Shown piece after piece: positions 1 through 5,826 of a stretch of 7,349 nt of DNA. The notes under the pieces are model-generated. The model saw only the letters and a program-made list of their open reading frames with translations. It had not been told where the DNA came from and ran no database searches. The DNA is taken from assembly GCA_023700845.1 (NCBI GenBank), contig JAMPYD010000089.1, positions 1-7,349 of the forward strand, in the 5' to 3' direction. A program made the position numbers and the translations under genes. The stretch's first letter is position 1, and every line of letters begins with the position of its first letter. This DNA comes from Elusimicrobiota bacterium (lineage in GTDB: Bacteria > Elusimicrobiota > Elusimicrobia > UBA1565 > UBA9628).

Positions 1-1
1 C

Positions 2-499
2 TTCGAGGCGGCGATCACCGCCGACCCGACGAGCGCGGCGGTGCGCGTGCAGCGCTCCAAGGCGCGCCTGGCGGCGGGCGACGCGCCCGGCGCCCTCGGG
101 GACTCCCGCGACGCGATCGGCATGAACCCGCGGCTCGGCGAGGCCTACGCCGCGCGCGCCGACGCCAACCGCGCGCTGGGCCTCAAGGAGACGGAGCTTC
201 TCGCGGACCTCGAAATGGCCGCCAACCTCGACGGGCGCTTCACCGAAGCCTACGCGTCGGCCAGGCTCCGCGCGGGCCTCCCGGTGGGCGGCCCCGTCGG
301 CGGCCCGGGCGCGGCGCCGGCGGCGGGAAGCGGCGGAGCCCCGGCGCCCGACGGGCCGCGCGCCCTGTTGACGCGCTCTCTCGAAGGCTGGGGCCTGCTG
401 GGCTTGATCGCGGCGCTGTCGGCCGCGCTGGGCGGCGCCGTCGCGCTGCTGCTGCTTAAGCGGCGACGGTCAGGCGAAGACGGCTCTCTCCCCCGTTGA
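2..499 (+). CDS. TPR-repeat protein with C-terminal membrane anchor (5' end outside window)
   Basis: The reading frame is open from base 2 with no start needed, so the N-terminus lies upstream; 165 residues are visible. The first ~85 visible residues look like two tetratricopeptide repeats: alternating Ala/Leu-rich helices, with 'AYAARADANRALG' resembling the TPR A-helix and Asn-Pro or Asp-Pro helix ends. TPRs normally act as protein-protein scaffolds. A Gly/Pro/Ala-rich linker of about 35 residues follows, then one hydrophobic segment (visible residues ~129-152) and a basic tail starting KRRR. This suggests a C-terminal anchor with the tail in the cytoplasm and the repeats probably on the other side, if an upstream signal peptide exists. 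The partner is unknown. Its last 44 bp overlap the end of the convergent FAH-family gene. The family is clear only at the level of fold; the specific role cannot be named. Confidence 0.75.
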   Translation, partial: FEAAITADPTSAAVRVQRSKARLAAGDAPGALGDSRDAIGMNPRLGEAYAARADANRALGLKETELLADLEMAANLDGRFTEAYASARLRAGLPVGGPVGGPGAAPAAGSGGAPAPDGPRALLTRSLEGWGLLGLIAALSAALGGAVALLLLKRRRSGEDGSLPR

Positions 500-1049
500 G
501 GAGGGCCTCGACGCGCGCGCCCGGGGCGACGGGCGCCACGCCCGCCGGCGTCCCGGTGAAGATGAGGTCTCCCTCGGCGAGGCCGTAGGTCCGGTCGAGG
601 TGGTCGATGATCTTCTCGAGGGAGAAGATCATGTCCTTCGTGGCGCCGCGCTGGCGCACGGCCCCGTCCACGGTCAGCTCGAGCTCCGACGGCAGGGCCA
701 GCGGGACGAAATTGCCCACGGCGGCGAAGCCGGGACGGCCCTTGGCCGAGGTCCAGGGCAGGCCCTTCTTCTTGTCCGCCTCCTGGAGGTCGCGCGCGGT
801 GAAGTCGATGCCGACGGCCATCATCAGGCTTCCCCCCGCGGCGACGACGAGCTCGACCTCGTGGTCGACCCGCCGGCTGTCCGGGGGCAGGCGCAGGATG
901 CCGCCGTCGAGAAGGAGGGCGGACGCGGGCTTCAGGAAGACGACGGGAGAGGCCGGGATCTCGCTGCCCAGCTCCTTGGCGTGCTCGGCATAGTTGCGGC
1001 CGATGCACCAGATCGTGCCGACGGGACGGCTCAGGCCGGGCAGGATCAT
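456..1049 (-). CDS. Fumarylacetoacetate hydrolase family protein, FAHD1/YcgM-like (acylpyruvase / oxaloacetate decarboxylase type)
   Basis: This 197-residue protein aligns from end to end with human FAHD1 and E. coli YcgM from memory of those sequences. The N-terminal 'CIGRNYAEHAKELGS' carries the His23/Glu26 pair matching the FAHD1 catalytic dyad. 'HEVEL' (Glu64, Glu66) and Asp82 in 'DFTARD' match the Mg2+/Mn2+ ligands. 'KKKGLPWTSAK' and 'FTGTPAGVAPV' are also family hallmarks. Known relatives hydrolyse acylpyruvates and decarboxylate or tautomerise oxaloacetate in the cytosol; the substrate here is not determined by sequence. Between Glu64 and Asp82 there are 18 residues rather than the ~31 of FAHD1 and YcgM, an in-frame loss of a helix and strand region. 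The ATG overlaps the mgtE stop (ATGA), so translation is probably coupled; no Shine-Dalgarno is evident. The 3' end overlaps the convergent TPR gene. Confidence 0.88.
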   Translation of the reverse strand: MILPGLSRPVGTIWCIGRNYAEHAKELGSEIPASPVVFLKPASALLLDGGILRLPPDSRRVDHEVELVVAAGGSLMMAVGIDFTARDLQEADKKKGLPWTSAKGRPGFAAVGNFVPLALPSELELTVDGAVRQRGATKDMIFSLEKIIDHLDRTYGLAEGDLIFTGTPAGVAPVAPGARVEALLNGGESRLRLTVAA

Positions 1050-2353
1050 TTCGGAATCAGGTAGGCCTGGAAGAGGGTCGCGAAGCCGAGGAAGGCGAAG
1101 AAGCCGACGACGTCGGTGACGGTCGTCAGGAAGATGCCCGAGGACTGCGCGGGGTCGAAGCCGAGGCGCTTCATGCCGAGCGGGATGACCGCGCCCGCGA
1201 GGCCGGCGCCGATCATGTTGACGACCATCGCGAGGCCGAGGACGAGGCCCATCCAGGGGTTGCCGTTCCAGAACCAGGCGCCGAGCGCGGTGACGAGCCC
1301 GATCACGAGGCCGTTGACCAGGCCGACGGAGATCTCGAGCATGGTCAGGCGCATCGCGTCGCGCAGGCGCACCTCGCCGATGACGAGGCCGCGGATCACG
1401 ACGGAGAGCGACTGGATGCCGGCGTTGCCGCCCTGGCCGGCGACGATGGGCAGGAAGACGGCCAGCACCGCGATCTTCCCGATCAGGTCCTGGAACATCG
1501 CGACGACGGCCGAGGCGAGAAAGGCGGTGGCGAGGTTGACGGTGAGCCAAGGCAGGCGCTGGCGCACCTTGAAGAACGTCGGGGAGAAGGCCCGCTCCTC
1601 GGCGCTCGCGCCGAACAGGCGCTGAAGGTCCTCGGTCGCCTCCTCCTGGGAGGACTCGAGGAGATCCGAGGTGCGCACGGCGCCGAGGAGGCGCCCCTGC
1701 GCGTCCACGACGGGAATCGAGAGGTAGCCCTTGAGCTTCGGCTCGGCGATCAGCTCCTCCCGGTCGATGTGCGCCGGGACGGAGACGACGTCGACGCGCA
1801 TGATGGTCTCCACGCGCACGTCGTCCTCGGCGAGCAGGAGGTCGCGCATGTTGAGCACGCCGAGCAGGCGGCGGTGGTCGTCGACGACGTAGGCGTAGCT
1901 TTGCGGGTGCTTGGTCGCCGTGATCGTCTTCAGGCGCGCGACGACGTCGCGCACGCGCGCGTCCTTGGAGAAGGCGACGACGTCGGTGCGCATGAGCTGG
2001 CCCGCGCTGTGGTCGGGGTAGGAGAGGCGCTCCTCGAGCTCGCGGCGGCGCTCCGGCGTGAGCGAGGCGAGCAGGGCCCGGCGCGACTCATCGGTCAGCG
2101 CGCGGAAGGCGTCGGCCGCGTCGTCGGCGTCGGCGAGGCCGAGCAAGGTCGCCGCGGGCTCGGGGACGAGGTACTCGTAGATCGCGGCCTCCGACTGCGG
2201 GTGCACGCGGGCGAGCAGGCGCGCCGCCGTCTCCGGCGTCAGGGCGCGCACGACCGAGGCCGCGCCGCGCGGGGACAGGGACTCGAGCGCGAGCGCCGCC
2301 TGCTGGGGATCGGTGTCGATGAAGCGCGTGATGACGGAGGAGGCGGCGTCCAT
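1046..2353 (-). CDS. mgtE: Magnesium channel/transporter MgtE
   Basis: This 435-residue protein has the complete MgtE layout, close to the ~450 residues of the Thermus protein. An acidic/helical N domain spans about residues 1-125, two CBS domains about 126-245 ('DVVAFSKDARVRDVV' and 'VDVVSVPAHIDREEL' open them), then a connecting helix and five membrane segments (~268-435). Family signatures are GQGGNAGIQS (306-315), the DPA motif near 400, and TTVTDVVGFF with Asp414, equivalent to the pore Asp that selects Mg2+. In the family, the cytosolic domains sense Mg2+ and close the pore when Mg2+ is high. The frame is open further upstream, but that extension runs through the divergent mcsA and mcsB genes. 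ATG at 2353 gives the expected MgtE N-terminus. No Shine-Dalgarno precedes it, and a -10-like box lies a few bases upstream. It heads an operon with the FAH-family gene. Confidence 0.95.
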   Translation of the reverse strand: MDAASSVITRFIDTDPQQAALALESLSPRGAASVVRALTPETAARLLARVHPQSEAAIYEYLVPEPAATLLGLADADDAADAFRALTDESRRALLASLTPERRRELEERLSYPDHSAGQLMRTDVVAFSKDARVRDVVARLKTITATKHPQSYAYVVDDHRRLLGVLNMRDLLLAEDDVRVETIMRVDVVSVPAHIDREELIAEPKLKGYLSIPVVDAQGRLLGAVRTSDLLESSQEEATEDLQRLFGASAEERAFSPTFFKVRQRLPWLTVNLATAFLASAVVAMFQDLIGKIAVLAVFLPIVAGQGGNAGIQSLSVVIRGLVIGEVRLRDAMRLTMLEISVGLVNGLVIGLVTALGAWFWNGNPWMGLVLGLAMVVNMIGAGLAGAVIPLGMKRLGFDPAQSSGIFLTTVTDVVGFFAFLGFATLFQAYLIPK

Positions 2354-2360
2354 GGGGAGT

Positions 2361-2370
2361 ATCTTATAAT
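2361..2370. promoter_or_regulatory. Shared AT box: divergent -10 elements for mgtE and mcsA
   Basis: The whole space between the divergent start codons is 24 bp (2354-2377). It contains TTATAAT at 2364-2370. On the plus strand TATAAT (2365-2370) is a consensus -10 ending 7 bases before the mcsA ATG. On the minus strand the same bases read TATAAG (2363-2368), or TAAGAT one register on (2361-2366), ending 9 or 7 bases before the mgtE ATG. No good -35 is seen on either strand; those positions fall inside the opposite coding sequence. Promoter function is inferred from motif and placement. Confidence 0.6.
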
Positions 2371-2377
2371 TAAACCG

Positions 2378-2716
2378 ATGGTCTGCCAGAACTGCGGAAC
2401 CCGCGAAGCCACGGTGCTCGTCCAGACCGTGACGCACAATCAGGTGAAGAAGGCGGCGCTGTGCTCGACCTGCGCCGGGCACGACGAGCCCGCGGCGGCG
2501 CTCGACGCCATGATGGAGGCGCTGGCCGCCCTGCGCACGCGCGCGCCCGCGCCGCGCTGCCCCACCTGCAAGATCTCCTTCGCGACCTTCCGGGAATCGG
2601 GCCGCTTCGGCTGCCCGAACTGCTACGAGCACTTCCTCCCGCAGGTGATGGACCTCCTGCCGAGGGTGCACGCCGGCGCCTACCGCCACCGCGGCAAGAC
2701 GCCGGGGAGGCGCTGA
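2378..2716 (+). CDS. mcsA: McsA-like zinc-binding adaptor/activator of McsB, lacking the UVR domain
   Basis: This 112-residue protein has four CxxC pairs (Cys3/6, Cys29/32, Cys61/64, Cys79/82), giving two treble-clef-like zinc sites. The second half, 'CPTCKISFATFRESGRFGC' followed by an RVHAG motif and ending at 'GKTPGRR', closely matches B. subtilis McsA. In Firmicutes, McsA activates the arginine kinase McsB and takes part in CtsR/ClpC stress control. Bacillus McsA is ~185 residues with a C-terminal UVR (coiled-coil) domain. This one stops right where that domain would begin, and mcsB starts 4 bases later, so there is no hidden remnant. ATG at 2378 gives the typical N-terminus 'MVCQNCG'; the frame is open upstream, but that extension is antisense to mgtE. 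There is no Shine-Dalgarno, and TATAAT ends 7 bases upstream, suggesting a leaderless mRNA. It forms an operon with mcsB. Confidence 0.9.
   Translation: MVCQNCGTREATVLVQTVTHNQVKKAALCSTCAGHDEPAAALDAMMEALAALRTRAPAPRCPTCKISFATFRESGRFGCPNCYEHFLPQVMDLLPRVHAGAYRHRGKTPGRR
2704..2710 (+). promoter_or_regulatory. Shine-Dalgarno sequence of mcsB
   Basis: GGGGAGG lies within the last codons of mcsA and ends 10 bases before the mcsB ATG at 2721. It is the only strong Shine-Dalgarno I find in the window, and it supports ATG 2721 as the mcsB start over the in-frame Met codon five residues later. Confidence 0.7.
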
Positions 2717-2720
2717 CGCC

Positions 2721-3770
2721 ATGCAGCTGCACAACATGCTGCGCTTCAAGACGAAATGGGCCGAGGCCGAGGGGCCGCAGCACGAGGTCGTGATGTCCAC
2801 CCGCGTGCGCCTGGCGCGCAACCTGAGGGGCCCGTTCCCGGGCCACATCGGGCCGCACACGCTGAAGAAGACGCTCGACCACGCCTTCAACGCGCTCAAG
2901 CTCGCCGACATCAAGAACGCCGCGTTCTTCAAGATGGGCGACCTGGACGGGACCGACCGGGAGTTCCTGGTCGAGAGGCATCTGGCGAGCCCCCTTCTGG
3001 CCGCGCACCCCGCCCAGCGCGGCGTCGTCGTCGGCGACGACGAGACGATCGTCGTCATGGTCAACGAGGAGGACCATTTCCGCCTGGCCGCGCTGCTGCC
3101 GGGCCAGCAGCTGCGCACCGCGCACGCGAGCGTGGACCGCCTCGACGACCGCCTCTCCTCGGTCCTCGACTTCGCCTTCCGCGACGACCTCGGCTACCTG
3201 ACGGCCTGCCCGACGAACCTCGGCACCGGCATGCGCGCCTCCTGCCTCGTCCATCTCCCCGCCTTGGGCATGACGGGCGCCGTCGGCAAGCTCCTCGACG
3301 GCCTGGGACGGGCGGGCTTGATCGCGCGCGGCCTGTACGGGGAAGGCACGAAAGTCATCGGCGACTTCTTCCAGCTCTCGAACGCGACGGGCTTCGGCCG
3401 CACCGAGGGCGAGATCCTCGCGGCGCTGGAAAAGTCCGTGGGCGCCGTCTGCGCCCGCGAGAACGAGGCCCGCGAGGCGCTGACCTCCGGCCCGGCCAAG
3501 ATCCGCCTCGAGGACGAGCTGCACCGGTCGCTGGCCTTGCTCGCCTCCGCGCGGCTGCTGCCGTTCGAGGAGTGCCAGCACCATCTGTCCCGCGTGCGCC
3601 TGGGGCTGGCGATGGGCTGGAAGCTGCCCTCGGACCTGTCGGTCGTCAACGAGCTCACCTTGTCGACCCAGCCCGCCCACCTCGACCTCCTGGCCCAGAA
3701 GGACCTCTCGCCGCTCGATCGCGACGCCCTGCGGGCCTCGCTGGTGCGCCGCCGCCTCAAGGCGTCCTAG
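2721..3770 (+). CDS. mcsB: Protein-arginine kinase McsB
   Basis: This 349-residue protein matches B. subtilis McsB (~363 residues) throughout and is related to phosphagen (creatine/arginine) kinases. It phosphorylates arginine side chains on proteins; in Bacillus this marks them for ClpCP degradation and inactivates the repressor CtsR. Visible motifs are STRVRLARN (26-34, nucleotide-binding Arg28), NEEDH (115-119, catalytic acidic loop), 'GYLTACPTNLGTGMRAS' with catalytic Cys163 and Arg172, 'RGLYGEGT' near 203-210, and RDALRA (334-339). The last fits the RDxxRA phospho-arginine allosteric motif that separates McsB from metabolic phosphagen kinases. The full catalytic set is present, so it should be active. 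It lies 4 bp after mcsA with a good ribosome-binding site. No ctsR or clpC is next to it in this window, unlike the Firmicutes operon, so its targets here are unknown. Confidence 0.95.
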   Translation: MQLHNMLRFKTKWAEAEGPQHEVVMSTRVRLARNLRGPFPGHIGPHTLKKTLDHAFNALKLADIKNAAFFKMGDLDGTDREFLVERHLASPLLAAHPAQRGVVVGDDETIVVMVNEEDHFRLAALLPGQQLRTAHASVDRLDDRLSSVLDFAFRDDLGYLTACPTNLGTGMRASCLVHLPALGMTGAVGKLLDGLGRAGLIARGLYGEGTKVIGDFFQLSNATGFGRTEGEILAALEKSVGAVCARENEAREALTSGPAKIRLEDELHRSLALLASARLLPFEECQHHLSRVRLGLAMGWKLPSDLSVVNELTLSTQPAHLDLLAQKDLSPLDRDALRASLVRRRLKAS

Positions 3771-3835
3771 GCCGAAAAAATCGACGCTGGCCTTAAAAAT
3801 CGTTGTTTTTCCAGTTTAATTTCGCAAGGCGGGAA
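3771..3835 (+). other. AT-rich spacer between mcsB and pckG
   Basis: This stretch stands out as AT-rich in a GC-rich window, with A and T runs at 3775-3780, 3795-3799 and 3806-3810. AAAAATCG occurs twice (3776-3783 and 3795-3802). A weak A/T-only inverted repeat (3795-3799 with 3806-3810) is too poor to call a terminator. It lies about 50 to 110 bp before the pckG start, so an UP-element-like or bent-DNA role is possible. No small gene is visible. Confidence 0.35.
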
Positions 3836-3853
3836 TTGACGTAGGTCAACTCC
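3832..3853. promoter_or_regulatory. Palindromic operator upstream of pckG, FNR/CRP-family-like
   Basis: The core TTGAC-GTAG-GTCAA (3836-3849) is a perfect inverted repeat with 5-bp arms and a 4-bp spacer. Allowing one mismatch, the arms extend to 9 bp (3832-3840 and 3845-3853). The geometry is that of FNR-type sites (TTGAT-N4-ATCAA), and TTGAC-type half-sites occur in that superfamily. The centre (3842.5) is 40.5 to 41.5 bp upstream of the predicted transcription start at 3883 or 3884, the classical place for a class II activator. The identity of the regulator is inference. Confidence 0.6.
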
Positions 3854-3868
3854 GTCCGGCGGTACCCG

Positions 3869-3877
3869 TGCTAGAAT
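3869..3877 (+). promoter_or_regulatory. Extended -10 promoter element of pckG
   Basis: TGCTAGAAT contains TAGAAT (3872-3877, five of six matches to TATAAT) preceded by TG one base upstream, an extended -10. At a 17-bp spacing the -35 would be ACTCCG (3849-3854), which is poor and would fit an activator-dependent promoter. The hexamer ends 5 bases before the ATG, so the mRNA would start at or beside the start codon. Confidence 0.55.
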
Positions 3878-3882
3878 TGGCC

Positions 3883-5673
3883 ATGGTCAACATCAAACAC
3901 GCCAAGCTCAAAGCCTGGGTCGATGAAGTCGCCCAGATCTGCACTCCGGATGCCGTCGTATGGGTGGATGGCTCCGAAGCCGAGAAGAAGCGTCTCGAGA
4001 AACGCGGCGTCGCCCGCGGCCAGCTGATCCCGCTCGACGCGGAAAAATACCCCGGCTGCTTCTACAGCCGGTCCAAGTCCAACGACGTGGCCCGCACCGA
4101 GCACCTGACCTACATCTGCACGAAGGACAAGGACGCCGTCGGCCCCACGAACAATTGGATGGCGCCCGAGGAAGGCTACAAGAAGGCGCGCGAGATCCTC
4201 AAGGGCTCGATGGTCGGCCACACCTTGTACGTGATCCCCTTCTCGATGGGCCCCGTCGGGTCTCCGTTCTCCAAGATCGGCGTCGAGCTCACCGACTCGA
4301 TCTACGTCGTCCTGAACATGCGCATCATGACGCGCATCGGCAAAGAGGTCCTGGAACAGCTTGGAACGGATGGAGAATTCGTGAAGTGCCTCCACTCGAA
4401 AGCGGACCTCGACGCCAACAAACGGATGATTCTGCATTTCCCCGAGGACAACACGATCTGGTCCGTGGGCTCCGCCTACGGCGGCAACGCGCTGCTCGGC
4501 AAGAAGTGCCTGGCCCTGCGCATCGCTTCGTGGCAGGCGCGCAAGGAAGGCTGGATGGCCGAGCACATGCTCATCCTCGGCGTGGAGCAGGGCGGCAAGA
4601 CCGAGTACGTCGTCGCCGCCTTCCCCTCCGCCTGCGGCAAGACGAACCTGGCCATGCTCATTCCTCCGGAAGGGTTAAAAGGGAAGGGCTACAAGATCTG
4701 GACCGTCGGCGACGACATCGCCTGGCTGCGCGTCGGCCTCGACGGCCGCCTGTGGGCCTGCAACCCGGAGGCCGGCTTCTTCGGCGTCGCGCCGGGGACC
4801 AACTCCAAGACCAACCCGAACGCGATCAAGACGATGCAGAAGAACACGATCTTCACGAACGTGCTCTTGGGCGACGACCTGACCGTGTGGTGGGAGGACG
4901 GCGAGGGCGCTCCCCCCGCCTCCGGCACCAACTGGGAAGGCAAGCCCTGGAAGCCCGAGTTCAAGGACAAGGACGGCAAGCCCCTGCTCGGCGCCCACCC
5001 GAACAGCCGCTTCACCGCGCCGGCCGGGCAGTGCCCGTCGATCTCCCCGAAGTGGGAGGACCCGAAGGGCGTGCCGATCTCGGCCATCATCTTCGGCGGG
5101 CGCCGCGAGCGCCTGGCGCCGCTCGTGTTCGAGGCGCTCGACTGGGCCCACGGCGTCTACCTCGGCGCGACCGTCGCGTCCGAGCGCACCGCCGCGGCCG
5201 AGGGCTCGGTCGGAGAGATCCGCCGCGACCCGATGGCCATGCTGCCGTTCTGCGGCTACAACATGGGCGAGTACTTCGGGCACTGGCTCGAGATGGGCAA
5301 GAAGATTCCGAGCCCGCCGAAGATCTTCCACGTCAACTGGTTCCGCAAGGACGCGAAGGGCAAGTTCCTGTGGCCCGGCTACGGAGAGAACACGCGCGTG
5401 CTCGAGTGGATCCTCGCCCGCTGCCGCGGCGAGGGCAAGGCCGTCAAGACCCCGATCGGGCACCTGCCGGCCCTGGGCGCGCTCGACCTCACCGGTCTTA
5501 ATCTATCCGACGGGGCCATGGACCAGCTCCTGGCGGTCAAGCCCGAGGAATGGAGCGCCGAGCTCGAGAACGTGAAGCCGTTCTTCGAGAAGTTCGGCGA
5601 CAAGCTCCCCAAGGAGCTGTGGAATCAGTTCAACGCGCTGAAGGACCGCCTCAAGACGAAGGTCGCGGCCTAA
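3883..5673 (+). CDS. pckG: Phosphoenolpyruvate carboxykinase (GTP)
   Basis: This 596-residue protein catalyses oxaloacetate + GTP to phosphoenolpyruvate + CO2 + GDP, the entry step of gluconeogenesis; it is cytosolic and needs Mn2+/Mg2+. It belongs to the GTP family (usually ~600-620 residues), not the ATP-dependent PckA family. Motifs are 'SRSKSNDVARTEH' for substrate binding, Lys208 and His228 with Asp278 as the likely Mn2+ ligands, the P-loop 'FPSACGKTNLAM' with reactive Cys251 and Lys253/Thr254, 'GDDIAWL', then 'NPEAGFFGVAPGTN' and 'FGGRRERLAPLVFE'. The frame is open to a GTG at 3868, but ATG 3883 gives the usual short N-terminus leading into 'HAKLKAWVDEV'. No Shine-Dalgarno is present. 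It is a single-gene unit with its own promoter, a likely activator site upstream and a strong terminator downstream. It shares oxaloacetate with the known activities of FAHD1-type hydrolases encoded nearby. Confidence 0.97.
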   Translation: MVNIKHAKLKAWVDEVAQICTPDAVVWVDGSEAEKKRLEKRGVARGQLIPLDAEKYPGCFYSRSKSNDVARTEHLTYICTKDKDAVGPTNNWMAPEEGYKKAREILKGSMVGHTLYVIPFSMGPVGSPFSKIGVELTDSIYVVLNMRIMTRIGKEVLEQLGTDGEFVKCLHSKADLDANKRMILHFPEDNTIWSVGSAYGGNALLGKKCLALRIASWQARKEGWMAEHMLILGVEQGGKTEYVVAAFPSACGKTNLAMLIPPEGLKGKGYKIWTVGDDIAWLRVGLDGRLWACNPEAGFFGVAPGTNSKTNPNAIKTMQKNTIFTNVLLGDDLTVWWEDGEGAPPASGTNWEGKPWKPEFKDKDGKPLLGAHPNSRFTAPAGQCPSISPKWEDPKGVPISAIIFGGRRERLAPLVFEALDWAHGVYLGATVASERTAAAEGSVGEIRRDPMAMLPFCGYNMGEYFGHWLEMGKKIPSPPKIFHVNWFRKDAKGKFLWPGYGENTRVLEWILARCRGEGKAVKTPIGHLPALGALDLTGLNLSDGAMDQLLAVKPEEWSAELENVKPFFEKFGDKLPKELWNQFNALKDRLKTKVAA

Positions 5674-5694
5674 GACTCCGCGATCGTCTCCGTG

Positions 5695-5731
5695 CTATGG
5701 CCGCTTCCGCCTCGGAAGCGGCCATAGTTTT
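5695..5731 (+). terminator. Intrinsic terminator of pckG
   Basis: The perfect 15-bp stem CTATGGCCGCTTCCG (5695-5709) pairs with 5713-5727 across a 3-base loop (CCT), followed at once by TTTT (5728-5731). It starts 21 bases after the pckG stop. The T tract is short but the stem is long and GC-rich. No T tract follows the stem on the minus strand, so it is unidirectional. Confidence 0.9.
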
Positions 5732-5789
5732 GGAGCGATACGCCCGCCGGAGACGCGGCCCTGCTAGCGCCTCGCGTCGGCGCCCGCCC

Positions 5790-5818
5790 TTGCTTAAACG
5801 CGGGATTTCACCTATATT
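5790..5818 (+). promoter_or_regulatory. Promoter of the cation/proton antiporter gene
   Basis: TTGCTT (5790-5795) and TATATT (5813-5818) are separated by 17 bp, a good sigma-70-type promoter and the only one in the window with both boxes. The -10 ends 8 bases before the ATG at 5827, so the predicted start point is at or within two bases of the start codon. No Shine-Dalgarno is present, so a leaderless mRNA is likely. Confidence 0.7.
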
Positions 5819-5826
5819 CTCGGTCA

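Noticed and set aside
2354..3118. N-terminal extension of the MgtE frame to 3118
   Set aside because: The extension is antisense to mcsA and mcsB and has no MgtE-like sequence; ATG 2353 gives a family-typical length.
2370..3680. Antisense open frame (436 codons) over mcsA and mcsB
   Set aside because: It has no recognisable domain and low-complexity composition, and is opposite two well-conserved genes.
3795..3810. A/T hairpin (AAAAA...TTTTT) as the mcsB terminator
   Set aside because: The stem is five A:T pairs with a 6-base loop and no GC content, too weak for an intrinsic terminator; it is kept only as part of an AT-rich spacer.
3836..3841. TTGACG as the -35 box of pckG
   Set aside because: It is 30 bp from the -10 TAGAAT, far from the usual 17; it is better explained as one arm of the palindrome.
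3868..3882. GTG start for pckG at 3868
   Set aside because: It would place the start codon over the extended -10 element and add five residues (MLELA) not typical of the family; ATG 3883 fits better, though GTG is not fully excluded.
3960..5501. Long plus-strand open frame (513 codons) inside pckG
   Set aside because: It is an Arg/Gly/Pro-rich shadow of pckG in another frame, typical of GC-rich DNA, with no family motifs; the pckG frame has full family conservation.
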